DNA of 64,000 nucleotides from Batillaria attramentaria (lineage: Eukaryota > Mollusca > Gastropoda > Batillariidae), in contig JACVVK020000203.1 of NCBI GenBank assembly GCA_018292915.2, positions 22,501-86,500 on the forward strand. The letters run 5' to 3'. The translations under genes and the position numbers were made by a program. Under the pieces are notes generated by a model. The model made no database searches. It was not told the DNA's origin and was given only the letters and a program-made list of their open reading frames with translations. How positions within the stretch are numbered: the first letter of the stretch is position 1; each line of letters opens with the position of its first letter. This document shows, piece by piece, positions 39,501 to 49,251 of the stretch.

Positions 39501-40571
39501 CAGTTCATCAAACTGGTGTGCAAACAAAAATTCCGCACACTTGGTAACTCTGCTGCCAGAATGTGGTACATCTACCCATCCCTTACTACGGAGGTGATAA
39601 ACCTGTCAGCTATTTTGTCTAGTTTCTGACATCCTGTTTTGTGATTTTGGTTGTGACACAGTTCTGGACAACAAAGGCTTTGGTGGAGAGAAAGCAGGAG
39701 AAGGTGCCAAAGGACCAGTGCTGAAGGATGGTGTGAGTAGAATCCATAAGCTGCTCTATGCTGTGTTTGTTGGTTTGTTTTTGTTGTAGTTTTGAGGGTT
39801 TTTGTTGTTGTTGTTTTTTGTTATTGTTGGTTTGTTTTATTTACAGGAATATTAAACAAGGAACAGCATTGGATGTCTATGAAAATTGCTATGCCATATA
39901 GACAGAAATATACAGCGGATTGGGCATGAGAACACCCACAGCTTATAACGTACGTGGTTGGATCCTGTAGGAAAAAATAGAAGCTGGTATAAATTTGCAA
40001 GCACCCACGGTTTACTGAACACGGAATTCACTGCAACATACTGTACTGGAAGATCTCATGGCACACTTTTCTCTAAGCTTTCTGAAATGTCACAAGACCA
40101 CCTCCAACCCCCACCTACCCCCACCCCTCCCCTTCCACTGTGTAAAACAAATTTGTATCTCACAAGTTCCTGATTTTGGGGGGGGGGGGGGATCATTAAA
40201 CATACACTGTACAAGTATTTGTTTTTCTTACACCACATTTAGGGAGATGATGATGATGACATGCAACTGAAGCTGTTGGAAAGCATTCCAGGTGTGCCGA
40301 AAGATGAGCCTGGCCCTGCTGGTAGTCCTGAGGGGGGCCATGTCTTCCTATTTCTGTCAACAGTCCCAGGTACGCATCTCTGTGGTTGTCAGTAAATTAC
40401 ACATTTCCAGCATCATGAACCACCGTGTTTAACTATGACGGTCATCCTGAAAACCAGTAGTATCTCAGAGTTGTTATATTTTTCCATATACGTATATGTT
40501 GAAGTTTGTGAAAATTGTGCCCAGATAACATTGATGTTCATGCAAGATTTCACTAAATGCATGTGCACGCG

Positions 40572-40640
<69 letters not shown>

Positions 40641-42686
40641 CAAGGCATATGCCTGATCTGGTTGTTGCATGGTGTAGTTTTTGAAGCAAATATTCTCCCA
40701 CACACATTATAGCATGTCTTTTTAGGATCGAACTGCACAGCTGAGCTCTGAAAATCTTCCATCTCACTCATGGGTATTAGCATTGTTGTATGCTCTTCTT
40801 ATGCTTTTCCAGTTTATTCCTGTTCATCTGTGTTTGTATTTGTTGACTGTAATGAAGTGTACATGTCAGGTGCTGCCTGCTACCTGTAATTTGATTTTTT
40901 TTTTTTTTTTTTTTTGCTGCCCCAACTCTTTGCCAGCTCCAGTGGTGTTCCTTCCAGGTCATGGGTGGAACCCACGGAGGACTCGGGAGCTGGGACAATT
41001 TTTATTCTGCATGATGATGGAGATGAGGATGATAGTAAGATGATGCTATGGAGGTCCGTGTGGTTTGGGACTGCGGGACAGGGCCGCATTCCACGCTTCC
41101 TGTCATAAATATCCCGGCATTAACCAGAACCGGGAACTACGGCACCTGTGGTGCCGGCCGTGTAATCATCCACATCATAAGACGTGTCATACTAAGAGAA
41201 GCACCCCCAAAGTCGCACCCGTGAAGTGGGTGAAACTCGGCTGTGTGGCAACAGCCTCCCCATCGGGCCCATAGCACACCCGCTCTGGGTAGGAGCCGAC
41301 CTAGGTAGGAAAAATCCCCGCTTGCCTCGGCTGGGGTTCGAACCCGGGTCTCCCGGTCCATGATCCGAAGTGCTAACCACTACACTACGGGGACTGGTTG
41401 TAATTTGATGTTTAGTCAGTTGACTTGCACGAAACTTCAGTTGGTGTTGATTGGTGCAGGTGTTACGCTGCTTGGTGCTGATAGTGAACCAGTGAATGTT
41501 GTGTTGCATGTCTGGTGCATTTTGTTGGGTCATATTGCAGCCTTTTGGTATGGTGCAGCCATTCAGAAGTCATGCACTTTTCAGGCCAAATATATTCTGT
41601 GCTAATGCAGAGCTAAATTAAGGGGCTTTGAGATCGCATGAGCCTGATTTGCCTTGTTCATGTGAAGGTTGTAATGGGTAATATATGGGTAATGGGTATA
41701 ACCTGTTTCTAGGGGGTGGGGGGGGGGGGCTCTTACATTTCCTGTATTGTACTGATTTCCTGTGGCTCCATTTAAAATAATGTTTGTATATGTGTATTGC
41801 AGACATGATGTGTAGAAGATGTAATTTACATTATTTATATATCAGGTTACAGGTCCTACAGAGATGAGACAGGGTCCAGCTCCTGGTTTATACAGGCAGT
41901 GGTGTCAGAATTTTCAAGGCATGCTCACAGTATGGAACTCACAGACCTTGCTAGACAGGTAAGTTAAATGAAAGTAATTAATTTGCCGTCAGATTTTGAA
42001 ATTCAGAATTTTGCGCCTACTAGAACTTTAAATTGAAACGGGTTAATTCCAACTTTGCTAAGCCAGCTTATGTTTTGGAACAGTTTCGCTCGTGAGTGCA
42101 CGTACCTGTACTCTTCGAAAACTCTATCTTCATGATTAGTATAGCTCTTAATGCGATACAATGTTGTTAACGCTCTGTGTAAGCTGTCGAAACTTCAAAT
42201 TCTACGACTGTTCTTTACTGGAGCGCTTGAGTGGTCACCGCATCATTGAGTACACCTGCTGGCTTAGTGCCAGCATTACAGATATTGTCACTATCCAGGT
42301 GTCTCAGTGGCACATATACCAGAAAAACAGCTCAGAACGATCAGTGAGAGCACAAAAAATGGTAGCATTAGCCCCTTTAAATACTAAATTACTCTGACCC
42401 TTTACTAAACCAAGAATGTCCAATTACTTTTTAGTTAACGTGTATGAAGAATTATATGTAAAATCAGTGATTTGGTTATCAAGGCATTTAGCAGTTCAAG
42501 TCTAAAAGTTTTGTAACTTACAATATTACTGGATGTGCTTTCTCTTTATAGCTCTGTTTATGTATGTCTCTGCTAATGTAGGTCTAGTAGACACATGTTT
42601 TTGCATTTCACAAAAATGGCTATAGTTTTGCACGTGTTTTAATAGCAGATCAGTCTGTGAGCGTGGGAAAGTTGACCTAGTTGAGT

Positions 42687-42721
<35 letters not shown>

Positions 42722-42890
42722 GGTTAAGAAAGAGGTGACAGCAATGGTCATCAGAGAAAAGTTGAAAGAGCAATCAGAAGCGGAGAAGGGGGAAAGCCAG
42801 GTCTACAGACAGCAGCCTGACTTCCGCACATCAAGTCACATGAAGTTTTACTTCTTTCCAGGCTTGTATGCGCCACGCACAGACGTATAG
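35530..42890 (+). CDS. casp8: Caspase-8-like initiator caspase with two death-effector domains
   Basis: Ten coding exons join in one frame to 569 aa: 35530-36100, 36585-36691, 37335-37362, 38068-38174, 38423-38629, 38961-39171, 39662-39732, 40243-40369, 41846-41958 and 42723-42890. All junctions are GT/AG. Residues about 15-93 and 108-190 form two helical DED modules (RVDIL at the end of the first), which recruit initiator caspases to FADD-type complexes. The p20 domain starts near residue 272 and includes DRTGSGSNLD (Arg308), SHG (catalytic His367) and QACQGG (catalytic Cys408). The p10 domain includes GYRSYR (S1-pocket Arg482), SSWFIQ and a terminal FFPGLY. Human caspase-8 shares the segment FEELHFE...DDCT. 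Acidic sites DDDDD (436-440) and VPKD (452-455) between p20 and p10 are possible processing sites. The start codon has A at -3 and G at +4. The last codons and the stop lie inside a transposon (see 42878-43205). All family motifs are intact, so a functional cysteine protease is expected. Splice sites are my reading and no transcript was available. Confidence 0.9.
36528..36584 (+). promoter_or_regulatory. (TG)n tract abutting the splice acceptor of DED-caspase exon 2
   Basis: About 47 bp of TG repeat runs to position 36574 and is followed at once by TATTTTACAG, the acceptor of exon 2. UG repeats beside an acceptor are known binding sites for TDP-43 and CELF proteins and lower exon inclusion in human CFTR exon 9. 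The 107-nt exon would shift the frame if skipped. A regulatory role here is inference. Confidence 0.45.
36697..36925. repeat. T/G-rich tract in intron 2 of the DED caspase
   Basis: Starts five bases after the donor of exon 2 and consists of TTG/TTTG runs with a G-rich end. It has no coding value. Confidence 0.85.
37335..37362 (+). other. 28-nt microexon of the DED caspase gene (coding exon 3)
   Basis: This small exon encodes MPDRLDALK plus one base. It has a clear acceptor (TGTGCAG) and donor (AAAC|GTGAGTAT). It is inferred because exon 2 ends in phase 0 and exon 4 must begin in phase 1; joining them directly gives a stop within nine codons. The TIR caspase has a microexon of 34 nt with the same phases (0 to 1) at the same place. 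Confidence 0.6.
40573..40637. repeat. (CA)n microsatellite in intron 8 of the DED caspase
   Basis: About 62 bp of CA repeat. Confidence 0.95.
40896..41398 (-). mobile_element. SINE family B in intron 8 of the DED caspase
   Basis: A complete copy with an A-tail (T run at 40896-40914 on the plus strand). TGTAATTTGAT flanks it at 40885-40895 and 41399-41409. Very similar to the copies at 32157 and 49360. Confidence 0.92.
42131..42383 (+). repeat. Dispersed repeat D in intron 9 of the DED caspase
   Basis: Copy of the repeat at 3125-3427 with GATTAGTATAGCTCTTAATG and AACAGCTCAGAACGATCAGT. Confidence 0.7.
42688..42722 (+). promoter_or_regulatory. (TG)n tract serving as the 3' end of the last intron of the DED caspase
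   Basis: The last intron ends in an uninterrupted TG repeat followed by TAAG, with no normal polypyrimidine tract. A second in-frame AG lies six bases further on (AAG|GTTAAG|AAA), so the final exon could start at 42723 or 42729, a difference of two residues. Confidence 0.45.
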
Positions 42891-43205
42891 ATCTAGACGC
42901 ACCGCGGTGCCGGAAAAGTGTGGCCGCCGCGCGCCATGTTGCTAATACCTGGAAGTGCCAGCTGTTTATATATCGCGCATAGCATTGGCCAGACGCTATC
43001 AGCTGTTTACATAGCGCGCATAGCATTGGTCCACTTTATCTTACGTCACATTTCTGATGACGTCTTTCTAAAGAACTTTGTATTTCGAACGAGGCGTTCT
43101 ATACACAGAGCCTCTGAGTGGTATCAGCAAGATGGCCAACGCGTAGCGACACTCGCAAGCAGCGGTGGCAGCGTGCGGCGGTGCGTCTATCTCTATACGT
43201 CTGTG
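42878..43205. mobile_element. 328-bp miniature DNA transposon (hAT/P-type, 8-bp target duplication) at the stop codon of the DED caspase
   Basis: The element begins CACAGACGTATAG and ends with its inverted copy CTATACGTCTGTG. The inverted repeats continue with small differences to a shared GACGCACCGC. The octamer GCGCCACG stands directly on both sides (42870-42877 and 43206-43213), a perfect 8-bp target duplication as made by hAT and P superfamily transposases. No transposase is encoded. An internal unit of about 50 bp containing GCGCATAGCATTGG is present twice. The left terminal repeat provides the last codons and the TAG stop of the neighbouring caspase. Without the element and one target copy the gene would end Pro-Arg-Pro-stop, using TGA at 43217-43219. 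Confidence 0.85.
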
Positions 43206-43470
43206 GCGCCACGTCCATGATGAAAAATATGATTGCAGTTGTTGTTTTTGTTGTTTTGGGATGGTTGGTTTGTTTTTTGTGTCTATGCTTCACTTCTGTC
43301 AGAACTAGCCCAAAGTCGTATTTTTAGCACTTATTTTAATGTGCATGCATGGTTGTGATGGTGCATGGAATGGAATTTACGGTAATTGTAAAGAATAGTA
43401 TACGAAAATAATTGGAGCTAATTGCACGCACTTTGACGGGTGTTTTCGGTTCTGCTCGATGCAAAGACAC

Positions 43471-43705
43471 GTAAGACACCCTTACCTACTCACTTTGACC
43501 AAGGCACTTCCCCACAAACATGCACAACATATCCCTGAATGACTGGCGACCACAGCCCGAGCAGTCATCTGCACGCCATTTTGGTTGGTGATCACATGGG
43601 TGAAAACAGATGACAGCTCGGGCCGTGGTTGCCAGTCATTCAGGGATATTTTGTGCATGTTTGTGGGGAAGGAGTGGTCAAAGTGAGTAGGTAAGGGTGT
43701 CTTAC
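43471..43705. repeat. Foldback sequence with arms of about 100 bp
   Basis: Arms 43471-43571 and 43607-43705 are inverted copies (ends GTAAGACACCCTTACCTACT) with few differences, separated by about 35 bp. The right arm meets the family C SINE head directly. No coding sequence. Confidence 0.8.
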
Positions 43706-43815
43706 GGTGCCACATACAAGAAGGAAAAAATTCTTTGCCCCGAGTGGGACTCGAACCCTTGACCTCTCGCACTGGTGACAAGTCTCTTAACCACTAGACC
43801 ACCGACCGCCCCTAT
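43706..43815 (-). mobile_element. SINE family C, tRNA-like head only
   Basis: Only the head and the first part of the middle are present (CCCCGAGTGGGACTCGAACC on the plus strand). The rest is replaced by the foldback sequence at 43471-43705. Confidence 0.75.
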
Positions 43816-45259
43816 TTTTTTTTTTTTTTCATTAACACAGTAAATGTGTGCCTTTTGTTTTCTTTGAAAGTGCCTATGTAAAGTGAGTGTCCAGCCACTG
43901 GTTCTCTCGGTACATGTATTTCAAATGCTGATTGATCATTTATCTGCCAGTGAAAGAAGCACAATGTGATATGCGTACATTTTCTTGGTTGGTGATTACG
44001 TTTCTTTCATTGCATGTACTGTGCAATTGCAACTTTGCGCAGTATTTCTTACAATTCACAGTTGTTTTGTTTTTCTTATTATTATGACTTTTTCTAATCC
44101 TGTAATGTTTGTACAAGTAGATCTGCTGAGATGCAAAATGAAATAAGTGTGTACACAAGGTAGACTCGAATTGGAGGCAAAATGGCATATTGAGTATCAC
44201 TAGAGTGCATTTTCAGTGTTCCCAATGACGCACAGGTTTGCCTATTTGTACGAACAAAACTCATAAATTGACGCACAAATTTAAGAACAGCGCGTCACAG
44301 GGGACGTACGTATTTCGTCTCACCGTGACAGTGTTTTTTACAACACTCTCCCGGAAACTCGATGTACAAAAAGCGATCTGTTGCGGGTTCCTTGCCTTGC
44401 CAGTTCGCTGTGGCTGACACAATACAATTCACGTACGCTCTCCTACTTGACTATGATACTTTTGTGAACAACAACAACAAATAGTATCGACTTTCAGACT
44501 TTCAATTCAAAAGACCAAGGACCCTCAAAATTTACAAACGGACCCGCAAACATATATGGAGAGAGGGTTCCAATGACCCTTGTATTTCCAAATCACAGGG
44601 AACACTGATTTTTAGGGGTAGGCATGTCTGCACCATGTACAAGGATCAACAAGAACAGTTGTTTGCCCAGTACATGTTCATTCATTGTTTGTATGATTTT
44701 TTTTGTTTTTTTAAAAGAGGGATTTATATATACATGTATATATAACTTATTCTGACCACTGTGATACCATAGTTGTTCATTGTTCCCTAAAAGATATTGA
44801 CACCTGTATATATCCATCTGGGTAAATTAGAATGGACAATCCTTTGAAGTTTTTCCTGGAAGCAAGATATATAAAATACATTTGAAACTTTCTTCAGAAT
44901 TCTTTGTTCTTTTTTCTTCTGGAGGGACGTGAGAGAGTGCTTTGAATGTATTTATTGATGTTAAAGCTAGGGTGACACCAGTTCAGATCCCAAAACTGCT
45001 GTTACAGTGTGTGGATAATGTGTCCCTGATGTCATTCAAATATTTTTAAAACTCTAAAAATTCACTGCAGCTGTTAACATCAGTTGACAGGTTTTTTTGC
45101 GCCAAGCACAAACACGCTTCACAAACAGCATGGGCTATAGTGTGTGTACCATGTACAAGGATCAACAAGAACAGTTGTTTGCCAGGTACATGTTCATTCA
45201 TTGTTTGTATGATTTTTGTTGTTGTTTTTTTAAAAGAGGGATTTATATATATACATGTA

Positions 45260-48200
45260 CTTACTTACTTACTTAGGCCCTTGGCTCCACGTGGAGCATA
45301 GGCCATCGACAACCCTTCGCCATCGCACTCTGTTCTGGGCTAGTCTTGCCACTCCAGTCCAGTTGGTCCCCTGCTTACATAGCTCTGCCTCAGTGTCCCG
45401 CCTCCAGCTGTTGCGAGGCCGGCCTCTCTTCCTTTTCCCCTGCGGGTTCCATGTCAGGGCTTGGCGTGTGGTGCTGGATGCTGGCTTCCTGAGGGTGTGT
45501 CCAATCCAGCCCCACTTCCTCCGCAGGATCTGCTTGGCCACTGGTTCCTGCCCCGCTCGCTCCCACAGCTCTTCATTCCGGATCTTCTCTGGCCATCGGA
45601 TGTTGAAGATGCGCCTCAGACAGGTGTTGAGAAATGTCTGGATCTTCTGCTGCATCGTCTTCGTTGTCCTCCATGTTTCGCATCCGTAGAGCAGAACTGA
45701 CTTCACGTTGGAGTTGAAGATGCGAAGTTTGGTTCTTATGCTGACAACTTTGGATGCCCAGACGTTCTTCAGCATGACCATTGCTGCCCTTGCCTTGCCG
45801 ATTCTGGCTGTGACGTCTCGGTCTGTGCCTCCCTGTCCATCAACCACACTCCCCAGGTAGGCAAAAGACTCCACCTCCCTGATGGGCTCTCCACCGACTG
45901 TGACTGGTGTGTTGGCAGTGGTGTTGATCTTCATCAGCTCGGTTTTCTTCCTGTTGATCTTGAGCCCTGTTCCGGCTGATGTGGCTTCCAGGCACGTAGT
46001 CTTGTCCTGCATCTGGCTGTGGCTGTGAGACAGGAGCGCCAGGTCGTCCGCGAAGTCGAGGTCATCCAGCTGCGTCCAGAGTGTCCACTGTATCCCGTTT
46101 TTCCTGCCTGCTGTAGTGGTCTTCATGATCCAGTCGATGACCAGGAGGAAGAGAAACGGGGACAACAGGCATCCCTGGCGGACTCCGGTCTTCACCTCGA
46201 AGCTTTCTGACAACTGGCCGGCATGGGCAATCCTGCAGCTCATGTCTTGGTAGGTGCACTGGATCAGGGAGATGATCTTCCCGGGAACTCCATAGTGCCT
46301 TAGCAGCTTCCACAGCGCCTCTCTGTCTACACTGTCGAAGGCCTTCTCATAGTCTATGAAGTTGATGTAGAGGGGGGAGTTCCACTCCAGTGACTGCTCC
46401 ACAATGATGCGTAGGCTGGCAATCTGGTCAGCGCAGGACCTGTTCCTGCGAAAGCCCGCCTGCTGGTCTCGGAGCATGGGGTCGACTGCCTCTCTCATCC
46501 TCTCCAGTAGAATTCTGTTGAGAACCTTGCCTGGCACTGACAGGAGCATGATCCCTCGGTAGTTGCTGCAGTCCCTGAGGTCCCCTTTCTTTGGCAGCTT
46601 GATGACGATCCCTTCTTTCCACTGGGCTGGCACCTCTTCCTTCTCCCAGATCTTGCTGAACAGGCTGTGCAGCATGTTGACGGCTGTCTCTGTGTCTGCT
46701 TTAATGGCTTCTGCTGGTATCTCGTCCGGCCCTGCAGCTTTCCCATTTCTCAGTGTCATGATGGCTTTCCTGATCTCCGCCTTAGAGGGCTTGTCGCAGT
46801 TGATGGGTAGTTCTGTCTCAGCTGGTGGGATGTCTGGTGGTGTTTCAGGGATGGGGCGATTTAACAGCTCCCTGAAGTGTTCTGCCCATCGCTTCAGCTG
46901 TTCCTCAGTTGTTGTCAGTGGGTGCCCGTTCTTGTCCTTCACTGGTTTGTCTGTCTGCTGAAATTTGCCCGCGAGCTTCTTGGTCACCTGGTACAGGTCT
47001 TTTAGATTCCCTTGTCGGGCTGCTTCCTCTGCTTGACTGGCCAGGTTGTCGATGTAGTCCCTCTTGTCCTTCCTGGTGCTCCTCTTCACTTCTCTGTCAG
47101 CTGCTGTGTATTCCTCTTGTGCCTTTGCCTTAGCTCTTCTTGTTCGGCTCGTGTTCAGTGCAGTTTTCTTCTCTTTCCTAACTTCCAGTTTCTGGATGGT
47201 ATCAGCAGAGATCCATTCCTTATGTTGGGTCTTTCTCTTGCCAAGGACCTCTTCGCATGTGTCGTGCCAGAGTTTCTTGCTGTGTTCCCACTGTGTCTCG
47301 ATGTCCATTTCACTGTCTTCTATCAGGTCTTGCAGTGGCTGGAACCTGTTGGAAAGGCTGATCCGGAATGCTGCTTGTGTGTCTGTGTTCCTGAGAAGTC
47401 CAACGTTGTACCTGGTCCGTGTGCTGTTGGCGTTGGTGTGCCTCTTAAGCCGAAGTCTCAATGCTGTTGCAAGAAGGTGGTGGTCTGATGATACATCGGC
47501 ACCCCTCATCACGCGCACATCCCGCCACGATCTCCTGAACTTCCGGCTGATGCAGATGTGATCAATCTGGTTCTCCGTGACATGGTCCGGCGATCTCCAT
47601 GTGGCCTTGTGGATGCGCTTGTGTGGGAAGATGCTGCCTCCTATCACTAGCTGGTTCAGGGCACAAAAGTCTGCAAAGCGCTCGCCATTTTCGTTCATCT
47701 GTCCCAGTCCGTGTGTTCCCATGGTGTCCTCATAGCCTGTGTTGTCTGATCCAATCTTGGCGTTGAAGTCTCCCATCAGTATGGTCATGTCCTTGGCTCC
47801 TCCTCTATCTATCACTGTCTGCAGTTGTTGGTAGAAGTCATCTTTTTTCTCCTCTTCCGCATCATTGGTGGGAGCGTAGCACTGGATGATGTTCAGCTTG
47901 ATGTCTTTTTTCTTGGTGATGAATTTGGCTGTGATGATGCGGGAGTTGACAGGTTCCCAGCCGATGAGTGCCCGCTGTGCCTCCGGTGCCAACATCAGGG
48001 CCACGCCCTCAGTGTGGGGGGCTCCATCCTCTGTGTGTCCAGAGTACAGCAATTGCTCTCCCGATGAAAATCTCAGCTGTCCTGTCTGTAGCCACCTTGT
48101 CTCACTCAGTCCCAGTACTCCTATCTTGTAGTTCTTCATCTCTCTTGCTACTTGTATGGTCCTTCCTACTTCATACATTGTCCTGATGTTCCATGTGGCT

Positions 48201-48555
48201 ACTCTCGTTGTTGTCCTGGGTGTTAGAAGGGGGGTCGGCCTTGCAGCTTCCTTTCGGCTTTCACTGCAATGCGTCATAGGTCTCCGGGATGGAGACCCTT
48301 CCTCGCCCAGGTGAATGTCTCGGTTTGTTGCTGTCGATGCTTCAGTAACTTAGTTTTTTTTACAGGTAGGGCTGTTAACCCTACGCAAACCCGTTTAGCC
48401 TCATGGAGAGGTGGTCCACATTCGTCTGACCTCTACCCTTCGACCTGTCCAGCTTGGGTGACCCTGCCAGGAGCATGTGCTCCTGCTGGCATAGTTCTCT
48501 GGGTCATTGAGGTACACAAGCCACTACCCCACGACAAGGGTTGGACCATGTAGGG
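45260..48555 (-). mobile_element. Full-length RTE-type non-LTR retrotransposon with target duplication
   Basis: The element reads leftwards and is 3,296 bp. It has a 5' leader of about 280 bp, one long ORF and a 3' tail of four TAAG repeats. The 13-bp sequence ATATATACATGTA flanks it at 45247-45259 and 48556-48568, as expected for target-primed insertion. The structure (one ORF with endonuclease and reverse transcriptase, almost no 3' UTR, short tandem-repeat tail) is typical of the RTE clade. The open frame and identical target duplications suggest a recent insertion. Confidence 0.92.
45269..48277 (-). CDS. RTE retrotransposon polyprotein: endonuclease and reverse transcriptase
   Basis: This is a 1,002-aa uninterrupted ORF. 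The N-terminal third is an apurinic-type endonuclease (exonuclease-endonuclease-phosphatase fold) with TWNIRTM, SETRW, NIIQCYAPTN, MGDFNAK and a terminal SDHHLLA. This enzyme nicks target DNA. The central part is a reverse transcriptase with PDEIPAEAIKAD, NYRGIMLLS, FIDYEKAFDSVDR, GVRQGCLLSPFLF and the catalytic LDFADDLALLS. The C-terminal part has the conserved LLYGCETWRTT and WIGHTLRKP segments common in RTE proteins of molluscs. The stop codon TAA is made by the TAAG tail repeat itself, so there is practically no 3' UTR. Long ORFs on the opposite strand here are shadows. Confidence 0.95.
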   Translation of the reverse strand: MTHCSESRKEAARPTPLLTPRTTTRVATWNIRTMYEVGRTIQVAREMKNYKIGVLGLSETRWLQTGQLRFSSGEQLLYSGHTEDGAPHTEGVALMLAPEAQRALIGWEPVNSRIITAKFITKKKDIKLNIIQCYAPTNDAEEEKKDDFYQQLQTVIDRGGAKDMTILMGDFNAKIGSDNTGYEDTMGTHGLGQMNENGERFADFCALNQLVIGGSIFPHKRIHKATWRSPDHVTENQIDHICISRKFRRSWRDVRVMRGADVSSDHHLLATALRLRLKRHTNANSTRTRYNVGLLRNTDTQAAFRISLSNRFQPLQDLIEDSEMDIETQWEHSKKLWHDTCEEVLGKRKTQHKEWISADTIQKLEVRKEKKTALNTSRTRRAKAKAQEEYTAADREVKRSTRKDKRDYIDNLASQAEEAARQGNLKDLYQVTKKLAGKFQQTDKPVKDKNGHPLTTTEEQLKRWAEHFRELLNRPIPETPPDIPPAETELPINCDKPSKAEIRKAIMTLRNGKAAGPDEIPAEAIKADTETAVNMLHSLFSKIWEKEEVPAQWKEGIVIKLPKKGDLRDCSNYRGIMLLSVPGKVLNRILLERMREAVDPMLRDQQAGFRRNRSCADQIASLRIIVEQSLEWNSPLYINFIDYEKAFDSVDREALWKLLRHYGVPGKIISLIQCTYQDMSCRIAHAGQLSESFEVKTGVRQGCLLSPFLFLLVIDWIMKTTTAGRKNGIQWTLWTQLDDLDFADDLALLSHSHSQMQDKTTCLEATSAGTGLKINRKKTELMKINTTANTPVTVGGEPIREVESFAYLGSVVDGQGGTDRDVTARIGKARAAMVMLKNVWASKVVSIRTKLRIFNSNVKSVLLYGCETWRTTKTMQQKIQTFLNTCLRRIFNIRWPEKIRNEELWERAGQEPVAKQILRRKWGWIGHTLRKPASSTTRQALTWNPQGKRKRGRPRNSWRRDTEAELCKQGTNWTGVARLAQNRVRWRRVVDGLCSTWSQGPK

Positions 48556-49251
48556 ATATATACATGTATATATAACTTATTCTGACCACTGTGATACCAT
48601 AGTTGTTCATTGTTCCCTAAAAGATATTGACACCTGTATATCCATCTGGGTAAATTAGAATGGACAATCCTTTGAAGTTTTTCCTGGAAGCAAGATATCT
48701 AAAATACATTTGAAACTTTCTTCAGAATTCTTTGTTCTTTTTTCTTCTGGAGGGACGTGAGAGAGTGCTTTGAATGTATTTATTGATGTTAAAGCTAGGG
48801 TGACACCAGTTCAGATCCCAAAACTGCTGTTACAGTGTGTGGATAATGTGTCCCTGATGTCATTCAAATATTTTTAAAACTCTAAAAATTCACTGCAGCT
48901 GTTAACATCAGTTGACAGGTTTTTTTGCGCCAAGCACAAACACGCTTCACAAACAGCATGGGCTATAGTGTGTGTACTTATGCACAGGATAAGTGTCATA
49001 CTGCTGACATCATATTTCATTCCATAATGCTGACGTTTCTTGGGGATGTCTCACCGTTGTTTTCTGAATTTGTCTATTTGGAGACATCGAAAGCACAAAT
49101 TTTACGGATGTAAATGTACTAGGTTTTGTACTTCCCACAGACGTCAAACAGTACGATAGAGTGTGGTTGCAGATAAGGATTCTTTTCTTCTCCTTGATTT
49201 CAATGGCTGCTCCCATGACAACTTTTTGGGTTCCTCTACACCAAAGAGTAT

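Larger units (their letters stand above)
44632..48975. repeat. 516-bp tandem duplication, second copy interrupted by the RTE element
   Basis: The sequence starting ACCATGTACAAGGATCAACA occurs at 44632 and, 516 bp later, at 45148. The copies are nearly identical, with one CC/GG-type change and small differences in a T-rich run. The second copy breaks off at 45259 and resumes after the RTE element, ending near 48975 at GTGTGTACT. I do not recognise any gene in the unit. Confidence 0.88.

Noticed and set aside
45255..45689. 144-codon plus-strand frame and others up to 165 codons to 48553
   Set aside because: They are shadows on the opposite strand of the 1,002-codon RTE ORF.
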